DNA of 64,000 bases from Bacillota bacterium (GTDB taxonomy: Bacteria; Bacillota; Clostridia; Acetivibrionales; DTU013): NCBI GenBank assembly GCA_023411575.1, contig JAEYOP010000009.1:62001-126000 (forward strand). Reading direction: 5' to 3'. The position numbers were made by a program, and so were the translations under genes. Below the pieces are notes generated by a model. It was given only the letters and a program-made list of their open reading frames with translations, did not search any database and was not told the DNA's origin. This document shows positions 25,189 through 34,536 of the stretch, piece after piece. Every line of letters begins with the position of its first letter. Position 1 is the first letter of the stretch.

Positions 25189-26808
25189 TTAACGCCTGTG
25201 CTTCTGCAGGATATCCGCCACCAGCCATATTCCCATGACGGCGGCGCCGGCGTAGCCGAGAAACCCGATGAGCGGGATGCCTGCTATTTTCGGATGCATG
25301 TCGGTGGTGCAGATCAGGCTCGACCCCATGATAATTGCCGCGGTAATGATGGATATCGCCAGCTTGTCCGTCATGCGACGCAGGTCCCTCAGGGTTTCGT
25401 CCGCACCCGTCAGCTCCAGATTTACCTTCGTCTGGCCCTTGATGGTCATTTTAAGGATGTCGGAGAGCTGGGCGGGAAGGTCCATGGATTTCCGGAAAAG
25501 AGCATAGGCCGATTTTCCCGTGTGCAGCAATTCGTCCTTCATGTCCAGATCGGTAAAGAGCGATTTGGATAAATGGGCCGACAGGACGCCGATGAAATTG
25601 ACCTCCGGGCAGCAGGCGCTCAAAACGCCTTCGAGGGTGACGATCCCGCGCGCCAGCATGCTGACGCCGGAGGGCATGGCGATATGGTGCTCTCCCGCGA
25701 GGCCCTGAATCTCCCCCAGCAGTTTTCCAAGATTGATGTTGCTCAGGTTCATGGTTCCATATCTGGTCAGCATATCGTCGAGGTCCGTGTACAGCCGCGC
25801 GTGATTGATGCGTTCCCTGGCTTCTCCCATGGTCAGCAGCGCGCTCTTCAGCTCGAAGATATCGTGGTTGACCATGGCCTTGACGATATTCTTAAACAAC
25901 TCCCGGTCATACCTGGTCAACCGGCCCATCATCCCCAGATCCAGCCAGACGATTTTGCCGCTGCGGATCCAGATATTGCCCGGATGAGGGTCCGCGTGGA
26001 AAAAGCCGTCGTCCAGGACCTGCTTGGTATAGTTTTCCGCAAGCTTTTTGCCGATTTCGTTTACGTCGGTTCCCAGGGCGGTCAGCCGTTCCGTCCGGTC
26101 AATGGGGATGCCGTCGATGTATTCCATAACCAGCACCTTCGAGGTGACCAGTCCGGTCTCGACGGCGGGACAGGAGACATAGCCGACAGAAGCGTTCAGT
26201 TCGGCGAAATTGTTCAGATGCTTTGCTTCCTGGAGAAAGTCCATTTCCTGCACGGAAGTGGCCCACAGCTCGTCAATGATCTTGCTGAAATCGATCACAT
26301 CGTCGGCCACCTTCATCACGTTCAGCAGCCTGGCCGCCCTGCGCATCAGGAGGATGTCCTGGGCCATGGTTTCACGGATGTTTTCGCGCTGGACCTTGAC
26401 CACCACTTTTTTGCCGTTTTGCAAGGCCGCCTTGTGAACCTGAGCGATGGAGGCGGAACCGAGGGGGGCGTCATCAAAGCTCCGGAACAGTTCCGCGAGG
26501 GGCTTCTTCAGCTCCGCTTCGACGATGGCCCGCACCTCTCCGGGGGACATGGGCTTCACATCGGTGCGCAGCTTCATCAATTCATCGCAATAGCTCTGGG
26601 GCAGCATGTCGGAGCGCATGGACATGAGCTGGCCGATCTTAATGTAGGTGGGGCCCAGATCCTCCAGGATGCTGCGCAGCTTTTCCGGGGATACGCCGTG
26701 AATGATATTGTGGCTCTTCAGGACGCCCAGAATCTCCTTCATTCTGCCGGGACGCCGGGCTTTCTCCTTTTCCTTTTTCTCCTTCGACCGTTCCTTCTCT
26801 TCGCTCAT
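25189..26808 (-). CDS. UbiB/AarF (ABC1) family atypical kinase
   Basis: 539 residues. The ABC1 kinase domain shows the family-specific 'KIGQLMSMRSDMLP' (KxGQ motif), the Ala-rich nucleotide loop 'DDAPLGSASIAQVHKA', 'VKVQRENI' (Lys) and 'DGFFHADPHPGNIWI' (catalytic/metal). Two C-terminal membrane helices end the protein. Family members support ubiquinone or other isoprenoid-lipid biology as ATPases rather than protein kinases. The first ~25 residues are very Lys/Glu-rich. The ATG at 26808 has GGAG eight bases upstream; a longer frame to 26895 exists. Confidence 0.87.
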   Translation of the reverse strand: MSEEKERSKEKKEKEKARRPGRMKEILGVLKSHNIIHGVSPEKLRSILEDLGPTYIKIGQLMSMRSDMLPQSYCDELMKLRTDVKPMSPGEVRAIVEAELKKPLAELFRSFDDAPLGSASIAQVHKAALQNGKKVVVKVQRENIRETMAQDILLMRRAARLLNVMKVADDVIDFSKIIDELWATSVQEMDFLQEAKHLNNFAELNASVGYVSCPAVETGLVTSKVLVMEYIDGIPIDRTERLTALGTDVNEIGKKLAENYTKQVLDDGFFHADPHPGNIWIRSGKIVWLDLGMMGRLTRYDRELFKNIVKAMVNHDIFELKSALLTMGEARERINHARLYTDLDDMLTRYGTMNLSNINLGKLLGEIQGLAGEHHIAMPSGVSMLARGIVTLEGVLSACCPEVNFIGVLSAHLSKSLFTDLDMKDELLHTGKSAYALFRKSMDLPAQLSDILKMTIKGQTKVNLELTGADETLRDLRRMTDKLAISIITAAIIMGSSLICTTDMHPKIAGIPLIGFLGYAGAAVMGIWLVADILQKHRR

Positions 26809-27078
26809 CCGGTTTCTCCATTTCCTGCGGATCATTGTGCGGGGGTTTTGCACCGGCCTGTACAGCGCAAACCGCAAGCCGCCAACCTTCAACAATAGTA
26901 TACCACATATCCTTCCGACATGTTTTTCGTCCTATTCCCAAAAGTGCTTGCGACCGGCGTCTTTTTGTCCCATCTCCGGCTTGCGTGCGGGAAGACTATC
27001 GAATATAATGGGCTTGTTTACCATGAATTTATTCGCCGGCAACACGCCGGATCGCCGAAAGGCCACGGGAGGATTATA

Positions 27079-27864
27079 ATGCAGCGTATCAGAGATAAAA
27101 AGGGCTTCATCTGCGATATGGACGGTGTTCTCTATCACGGAAACCACTTGCTTCCGGGGGCGAGGGAATTTGTAAACTGGCTGATTCGCGAGGGCAAGCG
27201 GTTCATTTTTTTGACCAACAGCAGCGAGCGTTCGCCGAGAGAGCTCCGGCAGAAGCTGGAGCGTATGGGCCTGGACGTGGAGGAAAGCCATTTCTACACA
27301 AGCGCCCTGGCGACCGCCGGCTTCCTTTCGAGCCAGAAGCCCGGCGGCAGCGCCTATCTGATCGGCGACGCGGGCTTGACCAAGGCGATCTATGACGCGG
27401 GCTTCTCCATGAATGACATCAATCCCGACTACGTGGTAGTAGGGGAAACCAGAACCTACAACTACGAAAAGATCGAACGGGCGGTCAAGCTGGTTCTGAA
27501 CGGAGCCAGGCTGATCGGCGCCAATCCCGACCTGACGGGTCCTGTGGAGGGAGGCATCGCGCCGGCGACCAGGGCGCTGATCGCGCCCATTGAGATGGCC
27601 ACGGGCCGGCAGGCCTATTTCATCGGAAAGCCGAATCCGCTGATCATGCGGCACGCCTTGAAGGAACTCGGCTGCAGCAGCGACGACACCATCATTATCG
27701 GGGACCGGATGGACACGGACATCATCGCCGGCATCGAATCGGAAATCGAGACCATTCTGGTGCTAAGCGGAGTTACGTCAAGAGAAGATATTTCGAATTT
27801 TCCCTACCGTCCCCACCATATTCTCGACGGTGTAGGGGACATCGTTGCTTCGGCCGGGGCATAG
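27079..27864 (+). CDS. HAD-IIA (NagD-like) phosphatase
   Basis: 261 residues with HAD motif I 'DMDGVLYHG', motif II 'FLTNSSERSP', and C-terminal 'IIGDRMDTDIIAG' carrying the Mg-binding aspartates. The C2-type cap between them marks the NagD/AraL/PGP subfamily, which dephosphorylates sugar phosphates or nucleotides. GGGAGGA lies just before the ATG at 27079; the longer frame from 26920 is AT-rich upstream sequence. A paralogue is encoded at 39190-39981. Confidence 0.88.
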   Translation: MQRIRDKKGFICDMDGVLYHGNHLLPGAREFVNWLIREGKRFIFLTNSSERSPRELRQKLERMGLDVEESHFYTSALATAGFLSSQKPGGSAYLIGDAGLTKAIYDAGFSMNDINPDYVVVGETRTYNYEKIERAVKLVLNGARLIGANPDLTGPVEGGIAPATRALIAPIEMATGRQAYFIGKPNPLIMRHALKELGCSSDDTIIIGDRMDTDIIAGIESEIETILVLSGVTSREDISNFPYRPHHILDGVGDIVASAGA

Positions 27865-28023
27865 AAGAGGTAATACCCCGGTCTCATTGACATGTTAACA
27901 TAAGTTTTTTTTAAATCCAGCTATTTTATATTTCCTATTTGCACAAGTTTTGTTACAATTATATTGCAGCAGGGGACAGGCCTGTTTCCTTCCGTATGGA
28001 AAAGGGGCGTTTTCGCCTGCTGT

Positions 28024-28177
28024 ACACTGAATCTCCTATAAACCGAAATGGGAGAGCGGGGGACCATAAAACAGGGGTGAATTTATGGAAGACGGGCGGA
28101 CCGCATCAACAGCTGTCTGCGTCCTTTCATAAAAGGGAGTCTCTTCTACCTAACCCGTCAACTAACCTCGCAAGTGA
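28024..28177 (+). promoter_or_regulatory. cyclic di-AMP riboswitch (ydaO/yuaA type)
   Basis: The leader has the conserved blocks of the ydaO aptamer in order: GAGCGGGGGACC near 28054-28065, GGGGTGAAT at 28074-28082, and TAACCCGTCAACTAACCTCG at 28151-28170, closed by CACT/AGTG (P1). ydaO aptamers bind c-di-AMP and usually switch cell-wall or osmolyte genes off. The RBS GGGAGAGGAG begins 3 bases after the aptamer and no terminator follows, so control may be at translation. The upstream part of this 331-bp gap holds an AT-rich promoter region. Confidence 0.9.
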
Positions 28178-28195
28178 AAGGGAGAGGAGCCATCT

Positions 28196-29455
28196 ATGCA
28201 CGGAAAGAGAATAGCCATTGCCATAGCGGCGGTTGTCTGCTGCACGATGGTATTTGGCACGGTTTCCGTTTCGGCGGCATCAGCCACGCTGCAAAGGGAA
28301 GCCGAGGGGAGCAATGTAAAGGCGCTGCAAAAAGATTTAATCCGGCTGGGGTACTTATCGACAGAAGCTACGGGATACTACGGAAACGCAACGGAGGTCG
28401 CGGTGAAACAGCTTCAGAAGGAATACGGCTATGAAGCGGACGGCATCGCAGGCAGTACGACCCTGTCCCTTTTGGACAGGCTTCTGGGCAGGACCAAAAC
28501 GGCTGCCGTTTCCGGCGCCGCAAGCGCCAGGCTGCTGCAGGAAGGCGACGAGAGCAGTTCCGTAGCGGAAATGCAAAAGAAGCTCATCAAGCTGGGCTAC
28601 CTGAATACCAAAGCCACCGGCTTTTATGGCTCTGCGACCACAACGGCCGTAAAAAAGCTCCAGGGGAAGTACGGGTATGAAACGGACGGAATTGCCGGAA
28701 GTTCTACGCTTACCCTCCTGACGAAGCTGGCGAACGGAGAAAAGGTAAACTCGGCGGCAAAGACAGCGGCGAAAACCACTGCCGCGGTAAAAACGGCGGC
28801 GGTCGCAACGGCTGTTGTGAAGGCTGCGCCGGCAGCGGCAGCCTTGGAAGATGAGAATTCACAGGAAGATAAAGCTTCGCAGGAAGACGCAGATTCGCAG
28901 GATAAAGATACACAAGACGAGGAAGCAGCACAGGAAGAGGAAACGGAGACCACCACCCAGAGCAATTTCATGCCCCCGTGGTTCGGCAATGTGGAGAACA
29001 CCTTCGCCATCGGCGAAACAGCAACGGTGTATGATATCAAGTCGGGACTGAGCTTCAAGATCAAAAGAACCTACGGGCACAACCATGCGGACTGCGAGGC
29101 CCTGACCGCCAAAGACACCGCGATCATGAAAAAGATCTACAGCGGCAAATGGAGCTGGGAAAGAAGGGCGATCATTGTCAGCGTCGACGGCCTGAAGCTG
29201 GCCGCCTGCATGACGGGAATGCCTCATGCCGGACTGGACAAGTATTCCGCCAACAAGACCGTCAGTTCAAGAAGCGGCGGCTTCGGACGCGGAACGAACC
29301 TGGACAAGGTCAAGAACAACAACATGAACGGCGTATTCGACATTCATTTCTACAAAAGCAAAAACCATTACAACAACAAAGTGGATCCGAAGCACCAGGC
29401 GCTGGTCAAATATGCGGCAGAATGGGCGGAGGAGCATTACAAAAAGGCCAAGTGA
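28196..29455 (+). CDS. secreted protein with two peptidoglycan-binding domains
   Basis: 419 residues. After a signal peptide (cleaved near 'SVSAAS') come two PG_binding_1 domains (about 33-95 and 113-180; 'NVKALQKDLIRLGYL' and 'SVAEMQKKLIKLGYL'). An Ala/Lys then Glu/Asp/Gln-rich linker follows (about 190-255), then a ~150-residue C-terminal domain ('IKSGLSFKIKRTYGHNHADCEAL', 'MTGMPHAG', 'DIHFYKSKNHYNN') found in Clostridia wall proteins but with no catalytic motif I can name. It is placed under the c-di-AMP riboswitch, as are many wall-remodelling genes. Confidence 0.88.
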   Translation: MHGKRIAIAIAAVVCCTMVFGTVSVSAASATLQREAEGSNVKALQKDLIRLGYLSTEATGYYGNATEVAVKQLQKEYGYEADGIAGSTTLSLLDRLLGRTKTAAVSGAASARLLQEGDESSSVAEMQKKLIKLGYLNTKATGFYGSATTTAVKKLQGKYGYETDGIAGSSTLTLLTKLANGEKVNSAAKTAAKTTAAVKTAAVATAVVKAAPAAAALEDENSQEDKASQEDADSQDKDTQDEEAAQEEETETTTQSNFMPPWFGNVENTFAIGETATVYDIKSGLSFKIKRTYGHNHADCEALTAKDTAIMKKIYSGKWSWERRAIIVSVDGLKLAACMTGMPHAGLDKYSANKTVSSRSGGFGRGTNLDKVKNNNMNGVFDIHFYKSKNHYNNKVDPKHQALVKYAAEWAEEHYKKAK

Positions 29456-29482
29456 TTCGCCGGCAGGCCGGCGGAATGACGG

Positions 29483-29520
29483 GAACCCAAAGGGTGGAAG
29501 CCTCAAGGGTTCTTTTTTTT
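29483..29520 (+). terminator. intrinsic terminator
   Basis: GAACCC (29483-29488) pairs with GGGTTC (29507-29512), followed by T8. It separates the wall protein from the two-component system. Confidence 0.85.
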
Positions 29521-29616
29521 GTTCAAATTCTCTTTCCACAGCTTCTAAATTCTATGATAATATTATTTGTGATTGTTCCGCCGTGCATTGGGAGATCCGT
29601 AACGGGAGGCATTTTT

Positions 29617-31428
29617 ATGAAATACGCCAGGCTGCTTTTCAACAACATCCGGAATTTTGCCAACAAATCCATCAGCAACCGGATCATCCTGTTTTTCGTT
29701 CCCTTGACCACGGCCCTGATCATCACCGTCGGGGTGCTGTCCTTTTTCAACTACTATTCGAAAATGGAGCGGCAGATCATCAATGATACCATGAAAATCA
29801 TCGAGCAGGTGAACAATAATGTGGATTTTTATTTCAACGACATCAAGACCCCTATGGCCATGATAGCCATGAATACCAATGTCGTAAAAATGCTGACCAA
29901 CTACGAAAATATGGACTATACCCAGAGGCTTCTGGCGGAAAGGGATATCGAGGATTTTACGAACAACATCAACAGCTTTAAAAGCTACATCGGCGATCTG
30001 ATCATCGTCGGACGCAACGACTTCCGTAAGAATCTCAAGCCCAAGTCCCAGCTGCTCTATAGCTACAATTTCCTCAAGGCGCCCTGGTTCCAGGATATTA
30101 TCCGGAAAAACCAGAAGGGCGTGCAATTCATTTCCCTTCACGTATGCGACTATTATCCGACTTCCGGGCTGCCTTACAACAGGATCGTATCGGCCGTTCT
30201 GCCCGTTTACGGCCAGGAGAAGGTCCTGGGCTACATTATCTGCGACATTAACATGAACAAGCTTAAAAACCTGTCCAACTCCTTCGAACGAAGCAAGGAC
30301 GGCATCATCTACATGGTGGACCAGCAGGGGAAAATCATTTTTCACCCGGAAGAAGCCATGCTGGAGAAGCAAATGGACAGCGGCATTAAAAACAGGGTGC
30401 TGTCGAAGGAAAGCGGCAATCTGGTTTACAAGTATAAAGGCGGCACCGACCTTGTCATATTCTCACGGTCTTCCGTCACCGGCTGGACCCTGGTGGCGCA
30501 AATTCCCTACAGCAATATTTATAGTCCTGTGATGGAAACCAGGACCATGATTTACTGGATCATCGGCATCAGCATTATCTGTATCATTATCATTTCCATC
30601 ATTATCGCCAATCAGATCCGCAAGCCCCTGGACGCGCTGGTGCATAACATGCAAACCATAGAACAGCAGGACTTCAAGCCGGTCAGCAGCAACTACGGCT
30701 ACGGCGAAACCGCGATCCTGGGGGAGCGCTTTGAAAGCATGGCGGCCCGTATCGACATGCTCATCAAGGACGTTTATCTTTCCAAGGTAAAGCAGCGGGA
30801 AGCGGAGCTGGATATTTTGCGCAACCAGATCAATCCCCATTTTCTGTACAACGCGCTGCAGCTGGTCAAGGCGGAAGCCGTTTTCAGCGGGAACAAGGAA
30901 ATCAGCAGCATTGTGACCTCATTGGGCTATCTGCTCCGGTATACGATGAATAACAAGAAGGAAATGGTAAAGATCGTTGAAGAGGTGGAGTATGCCAGGT
31001 ATTATCTTGAAATCTACCAGAGGCGGTACGAAGATAAATTCGCCTTTTTTATCTACCTGCCCCGCGAATTGGAAGACTGCCTGATGCCCAAGCTGATCCT
31101 TCAGCCCATTATCGAAAATTCCCTCCGGCATGGCCTGGAGAAAGTGAAAACAGGCGGCATAATAGATATTCGAATCTACGGGGAGGAAAACGATATCTGC
31201 TTTGAAGTGTTCGATAACGGCGAGGGGATAGAAGCGGCCGAGCTGGAGCAGCTTTTGCGGGACCTGTCGGAGGATACCGAACGGAACATCGGACTCCACA
31301 ACATTCACCAAAGGCTCCTGCTCAAGTTCGGGGAAAATGCCGGCATCCGCATCGAAAGCGAAGCCGGCAAGCATACCAGGGTCTGGTTCAGGATTCCCCG
31401 TGCCCCTGCAAAGGAGGAAGCAGTATGA
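29617..31428 (+). CDS. YesM-like sensor histidine kinase
   Basis: 603 residues. Membrane helix 1 (about 22-45) and helix 2 (about 311-331) flank a large extracellular Cache-type sensor domain. A HAMP linker follows, then the histidine-kinase domain of the LytS/YesM class with the phospho-acceptor H408 in 'NQINPHFLYN'. The HATPase part shows 'QPIIENSLRHG' and 'DNGEGI'. Such kinases sense oligosaccharides or their binding proteins and pair with AraC-type response regulators, here the overlapping next gene. The start at 29617 follows GGGAGG. Confidence 0.93.
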   Translation: MKYARLLFNNIRNFANKSISNRIILFFVPLTTALIITVGVLSFFNYYSKMERQIINDTMKIIEQVNNNVDFYFNDIKTPMAMIAMNTNVVKMLTNYENMDYTQRLLAERDIEDFTNNINSFKSYIGDLIIVGRNDFRKNLKPKSQLLYSYNFLKAPWFQDIIRKNQKGVQFISLHVCDYYPTSGLPYNRIVSAVLPVYGQEKVLGYIICDINMNKLKNLSNSFERSKDGIIYMVDQQGKIIFHPEEAMLEKQMDSGIKNRVLSKESGNLVYKYKGGTDLVIFSRSSVTGWTLVAQIPYSNIYSPVMETRTMIYWIIGISIICIIIISIIIANQIRKPLDALVHNMQTIEQQDFKPVSSNYGYGETAILGERFESMAARIDMLIKDVYLSKVKQREAELDILRNQINPHFLYNALQLVKAEAVFSGNKEISSIVTSLGYLLRYTMNNKKEMVKIVEEVEYARYYLEIYQRRYEDKFAFFIYLPRELEDCLMPKLILQPIIENSLRHGLEKVKTGGIIDIRIYGEENDICFEVFDNGEGIEAAELEQLLRDLSEDTERNIGLHNIHQRLLLKFGENAGIRIESEAGKHTRVWFRIPRAPAKEEAV

Positions 31429-32999
31429 GGAAGGTTGTTTTTATTGATGATGAAAAAGTAACGCTGAAGCTGCTGAGCAGGATCGTGGATTGGGAAAAGG
31501 AAGGGTTTACCGTCTCCGGCTCGGCCTCCGACGGCCTGGAAGGGCTCGAGTTGTGCAATGCGGTCAAGCCGGATGTGATCATAGCGGATATCCGGATGCC
31601 GCAGATGGACGGTCTGACCTTCATCCGGGAAATCCGGAAAACCAATGCCGCCGTGAAGCTGATCATCCTTAGCGCTCTCGATGAATTCGAGTATGCGCAG
31701 AGGGCCATCCCCCTTGGCGTCAGCGCCTATCTGCTCAAGCCTCTGGATGAGGACAGCCTGCTGAAAGTGCTGGGAGAAATCCGCAAGGAACTCGAGGAGA
31801 GGAACCAGCAGGACATGGTAGCGGTGGAACTGGATTTCAGGAAGTTCCTGGATGCGGTGGAGAACGGATACAAAAGGGAATATACCGGGCTTTTGGAGGA
31901 GAGGCTGGAAAAACTGAACCAGTTTTTCAAAAGCTATATGGCCCTGTATCTCGTTTTTTCACCGGAGGAAGCAGGCACGGCGGCGCCCGGCAAAAACAAG
32001 GAGCTTGCGGAAAGGCTCATCGAGGGCATAAAAGGCGGCTTTCCCACCCGGATTTTTTCGACGGACAATATTATTAACAAATACACCATCATTCTGATTT
32101 TTGAAACCGGCAGGGAAGCGGAGGCTTCACGGGCAAGCCTGCTGGAATTCCTCAAGGGGCACAGGCTGGAGGATGAGGCCGCCGGAAGCGCGGAGTACCG
32201 GATCGGCATCAGCGAGATCTTCCATTCCGCAAGCAACCTGAAACAGGCCTATGACCAGGCGGTTGTCGCCTGCAGCCTGTCGTTCTACCCGGATACGCCC
32301 AAGGTAAACCTGTTTGAGGAGTTGAACGGCTTTTCACTGTTCCCGGAAAAGCGCCTGCTCACCAATGAAAACAAAATCTACTCCTGTGTCCATACGGGGG
32401 AGTCAAAGGAGATCCTGGAGTACCTTGACGACTCCTTCGCCTATTTCAGGGAGCAGAGGGTATTGCCCGCTTCTGTTTATGATTATTGTATGAAATGCCT
32501 GCTTATGATCAAACGAGAGCTGGCCAGATACTATCCTTCCTTTGATATGGACCGCTTGCCGCCTCTGCAGCTTGAGCAGTTTAAGGAGCTTCCCGACTGC
32601 CTCCGGTTGCTGGACTATTTCAAATCGGTCCTGAATGAAATAACCGACGATATCCGGGCTTTCCGGGAAAACGATAAAAACCGCTTCCTGATCGAAAAGG
32701 GTAAGGCTTACCTGGAAGAAAACTACATGCGGAAGGATTTTTCCATCCAGGATATTTCCGACTACCTGGGCGTCAGCAAAAACCATTTCTCCAGGCTTTT
32801 CAAGGAGACGACCGGGCAGGGCTTGTGGGAGTATGTCGGCAGCCTTCGGATCGAGCAGGCGAAGCGGCTGTTGAAGGAATCCAACAAAACCAATTTTGAA
32901 ATCAGCCACCTGATCGGGTATGAAAGCGAATATCATTTCAGCAGGAAGTTCAAGGAACTGGTCGGACTCAGTCCCAATCACTACAGGAAATTGCAATAG
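31425..32999 (+). CDS. YesN-like response regulator (receiver + AraC)
   Basis: 524 residues. The receiver domain (1-120) has D8, D9, the phospho-acceptor D55 in 'IIADIRMPQMDG' and K104-type lysine in 'YLLKPLDE'. A ~250-residue middle region is typical of YesN proteins. The C-terminal AraC HTH (about 425-524) has 'FSIQDISDYLGVSKNHFSRLFKETTG'. It overlaps the kinase by 4 bp. The sugar transporter 142 bp downstream is its probable target. Confidence 0.93.
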   Translation: MRKVVFIDDEKVTLKLLSRIVDWEKEGFTVSGSASDGLEGLELCNAVKPDVIIADIRMPQMDGLTFIREIRKTNAAVKLIILSALDEFEYAQRAIPLGVSAYLLKPLDEDSLLKVLGEIRKELEERNQQDMVAVELDFRKFLDAVENGYKREYTGLLEERLEKLNQFFKSYMALYLVFSPEEAGTAAPGKNKELAERLIEGIKGGFPTRIFSTDNIINKYTIILIFETGREAEASRASLLEFLKGHRLEDEAAGSAEYRIGISEIFHSASNLKQAYDQAVVACSLSFYPDTPKVNLFEELNGFSLFPEKRLLTNENKIYSCVHTGESKEILEYLDDSFAYFREQRVLPASVYDYCMKCLLMIKRELARYYPSFDMDRLPPLQLEQFKELPDCLRLLDYFKSVLNEITDDIRAFRENDKNRFLIEKGKAYLEENYMRKDFSIQDISDYLGVSKNHFSRLFKETTGQGLWEYVGSLRIEQAKRLLKESNKTNFEISHLIGYESEYHFSRKFKELVGLSPNHYRKLQ

Positions 33000-33141
33000 G
33001 CCGCATATCCGGGCGCAGATCATTGAAATGCGCAAAAAGAAATTCTTTTAGGCATTTTTGCGAAAAGACGGGTGCTATAGAATGATATATGGGTGTGGCG
33101 CCACCATACATCAAACTATGAAAAGGAAAGGAAAATCAAGA

Positions 33142-34452
33142 ATGAAAAGAATTTTATGTTTGGCTATTGCTATTACGATGATATTTGGTGTTCTTTTAGC
33201 CGGTTGCGGCGTAAAGACGGAAGAAGCCTCCGGAAATACGGCTGCGACCGCGGCGGAACCGTCTGCTGCGGAAACGGAGCCGGTGGCGGCATCCTCTGAC
33301 GAGCCCGTTACCCTGACCTACCTGTCCTGGCACAATGAAACCACTTTAAAGCCGCTTATCGAAGCCTTCAATGCAAAATATCCAAATATAAAGATCGATC
33401 TTCAGTACGCGCCGCCGATCAATGATTATGTTGAAAAGGCCAAGGTGCTTTTCCTTGCCGGCGAAACCCCAGACATTTTCGTCACAGCGGCGGAGAACAA
33501 GAGAGAAGTGATCGACAACGGGTATGCGCTGGACATTTCCGCCCTGCCGGTACTGGCAAAGACCGGAGATACCTTCAAGAATACCTATGCAAAAGACGGC
33601 AAGGTCTATGCTTTTGCGCCCGACTGCTGGATCGGAGGGCTTTACTACAACAAGAAGCTGTTTGAAAAAGCCGGCGCAACCGCTCCCACCAATTACAGCG
33701 AATTCCTCGATGCCCTGAAGAAGCTGAAGGCCTCGGGCGTCAAGCCGATTTCCTTCTGCAAGGACAACTTGTACGACATGCCCCAGGGCCTGTTTATTAC
33801 GGAAACCATCAGCAAGAATTTCAATTACGATACCGAAGTCAACGAAGGCAAACGCACTTATGCGGAAGGCTGGACGAAGCCTTACCAGATGTGGTATGAC
33901 GACTTCATAAAGACCGGATATGTCACAAAGGATATGCTCGGCATCACAGCGGAACAGGCTGTAGATGAATTCACCACGGAAAAATCCGCGATCCTTGTGG
34001 GCGGAACCTGGAGCATCGCTACCTTCAAGGAAAAGAATCCGGACCTGCAGTTCGACATGATGCCCTTCGTCGGAACGGACGGGGCAAAGTGGAATATCGG
34101 CGCAGTGGGCGTCGGATTCTCCGTCGGCGCAAATTCCAAGCACCAGAAGGAAGCCATGCAGTACATGGAATTCTTCACCTCCGACGAGGGCCTGAAGATT
34201 TTCCAGGCGCAGACCGGCGGTGTTCTTGGCGTGGACGGCATCGATTATGAACTCCATCCTGTCATAGCCCAGTTCAAGGAAAGCGCCGTAGCAGGAAAAT
34301 TCTATCTGCCGGCGGTGGCGTGGAAATACTCCGACGCCATGGGCCAGATCATGTCCAAGGGTTCCCAGGACATCCTCGGCGGTGTTGCAAAACCGGAAGA
34401 AATCCCGCAGCAGATGGATGATAAATTCAAGGAACTCAGCCAGGCTCAATAA
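33142..34452 (+). CDS. sugar ABC transporter substrate-binding lipoprotein
   Basis: 436 residues with a lipoprotein signal peptide and lipobox 'LLAGC' (lipidated C22), then a Thr/Ala/Glu-rich tether and a family 1 solute-binding domain ('VTLTYLSWHNETTLKPLIEAFNAKYPNIKIDLQY', 'TPDIFVTAAENKREV'). It captures an oligosaccharide or sugar for the two downstream permeases. No ATPase gene is adjacent, so a shared MsmK-type ATPase elsewhere is likely. The start at 33142 follows AAAGGAAAGG; a longer frame from 33058 would disrupt the signal peptide. Confidence 0.9.
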   Translation: MKRILCLAIAITMIFGVLLAGCGVKTEEASGNTAATAAEPSAAETEPVAASSDEPVTLTYLSWHNETTLKPLIEAFNAKYPNIKIDLQYAPPINDYVEKAKVLFLAGETPDIFVTAAENKREVIDNGYALDISALPVLAKTGDTFKNTYAKDGKVYAFAPDCWIGGLYYNKKLFEKAGATAPTNYSEFLDALKKLKASGVKPISFCKDNLYDMPQGLFITETISKNFNYDTEVNEGKRTYAEGWTKPYQMWYDDFIKTGYVTKDMLGITAEQAVDEFTTEKSAILVGGTWSIATFKEKNPDLQFDMMPFVGTDGAKWNIGAVGVGFSVGANSKHQKEAMQYMEFFTSDEGLKIFQAQTGGVLGVDGIDYELHPVIAQFKESAVAGKFYLPAVAWKYSDAMGQIMSKGSQDILGGVAKPEEIPQQMDDKFKELSQAQ

Positions 34453-34485
34453 CAAACACCATTCCAACACACAGACTGATTGTCG

Positions 34486-34515
34486 GGGTTGGTGGCGGGT
34501 TGCCGCCATCGACCC
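34486..34515 (+). promoter_or_regulatory. intercistronic stable hairpin
   Basis: A 13-bp stem with G-U pairs, GGGTTGGTGGCGG / CCGCCATCGACCC and loop GTTG, has no T-run. It lies between the binding-protein and permease genes, where such hairpins often protect the upstream mRNA and keep binding protein in excess. Confidence 0.65.
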
Positions 34516-34536
34516 TGATAATGGGGAGGAGTCTTC

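Noticed and set aside
27841..27890. intrinsic terminator after the first HAD gene
   Set aside because: CCGGGG / CCCCGG can pair, but the stem is short and no T-run follows.
29149..29616. 156-codon upstream extension of the sensor kinase
   Set aside because: It runs through the wall-protein gene in another frame and across a terminator; GGGAGG and the membrane helix fix the start at 29617.
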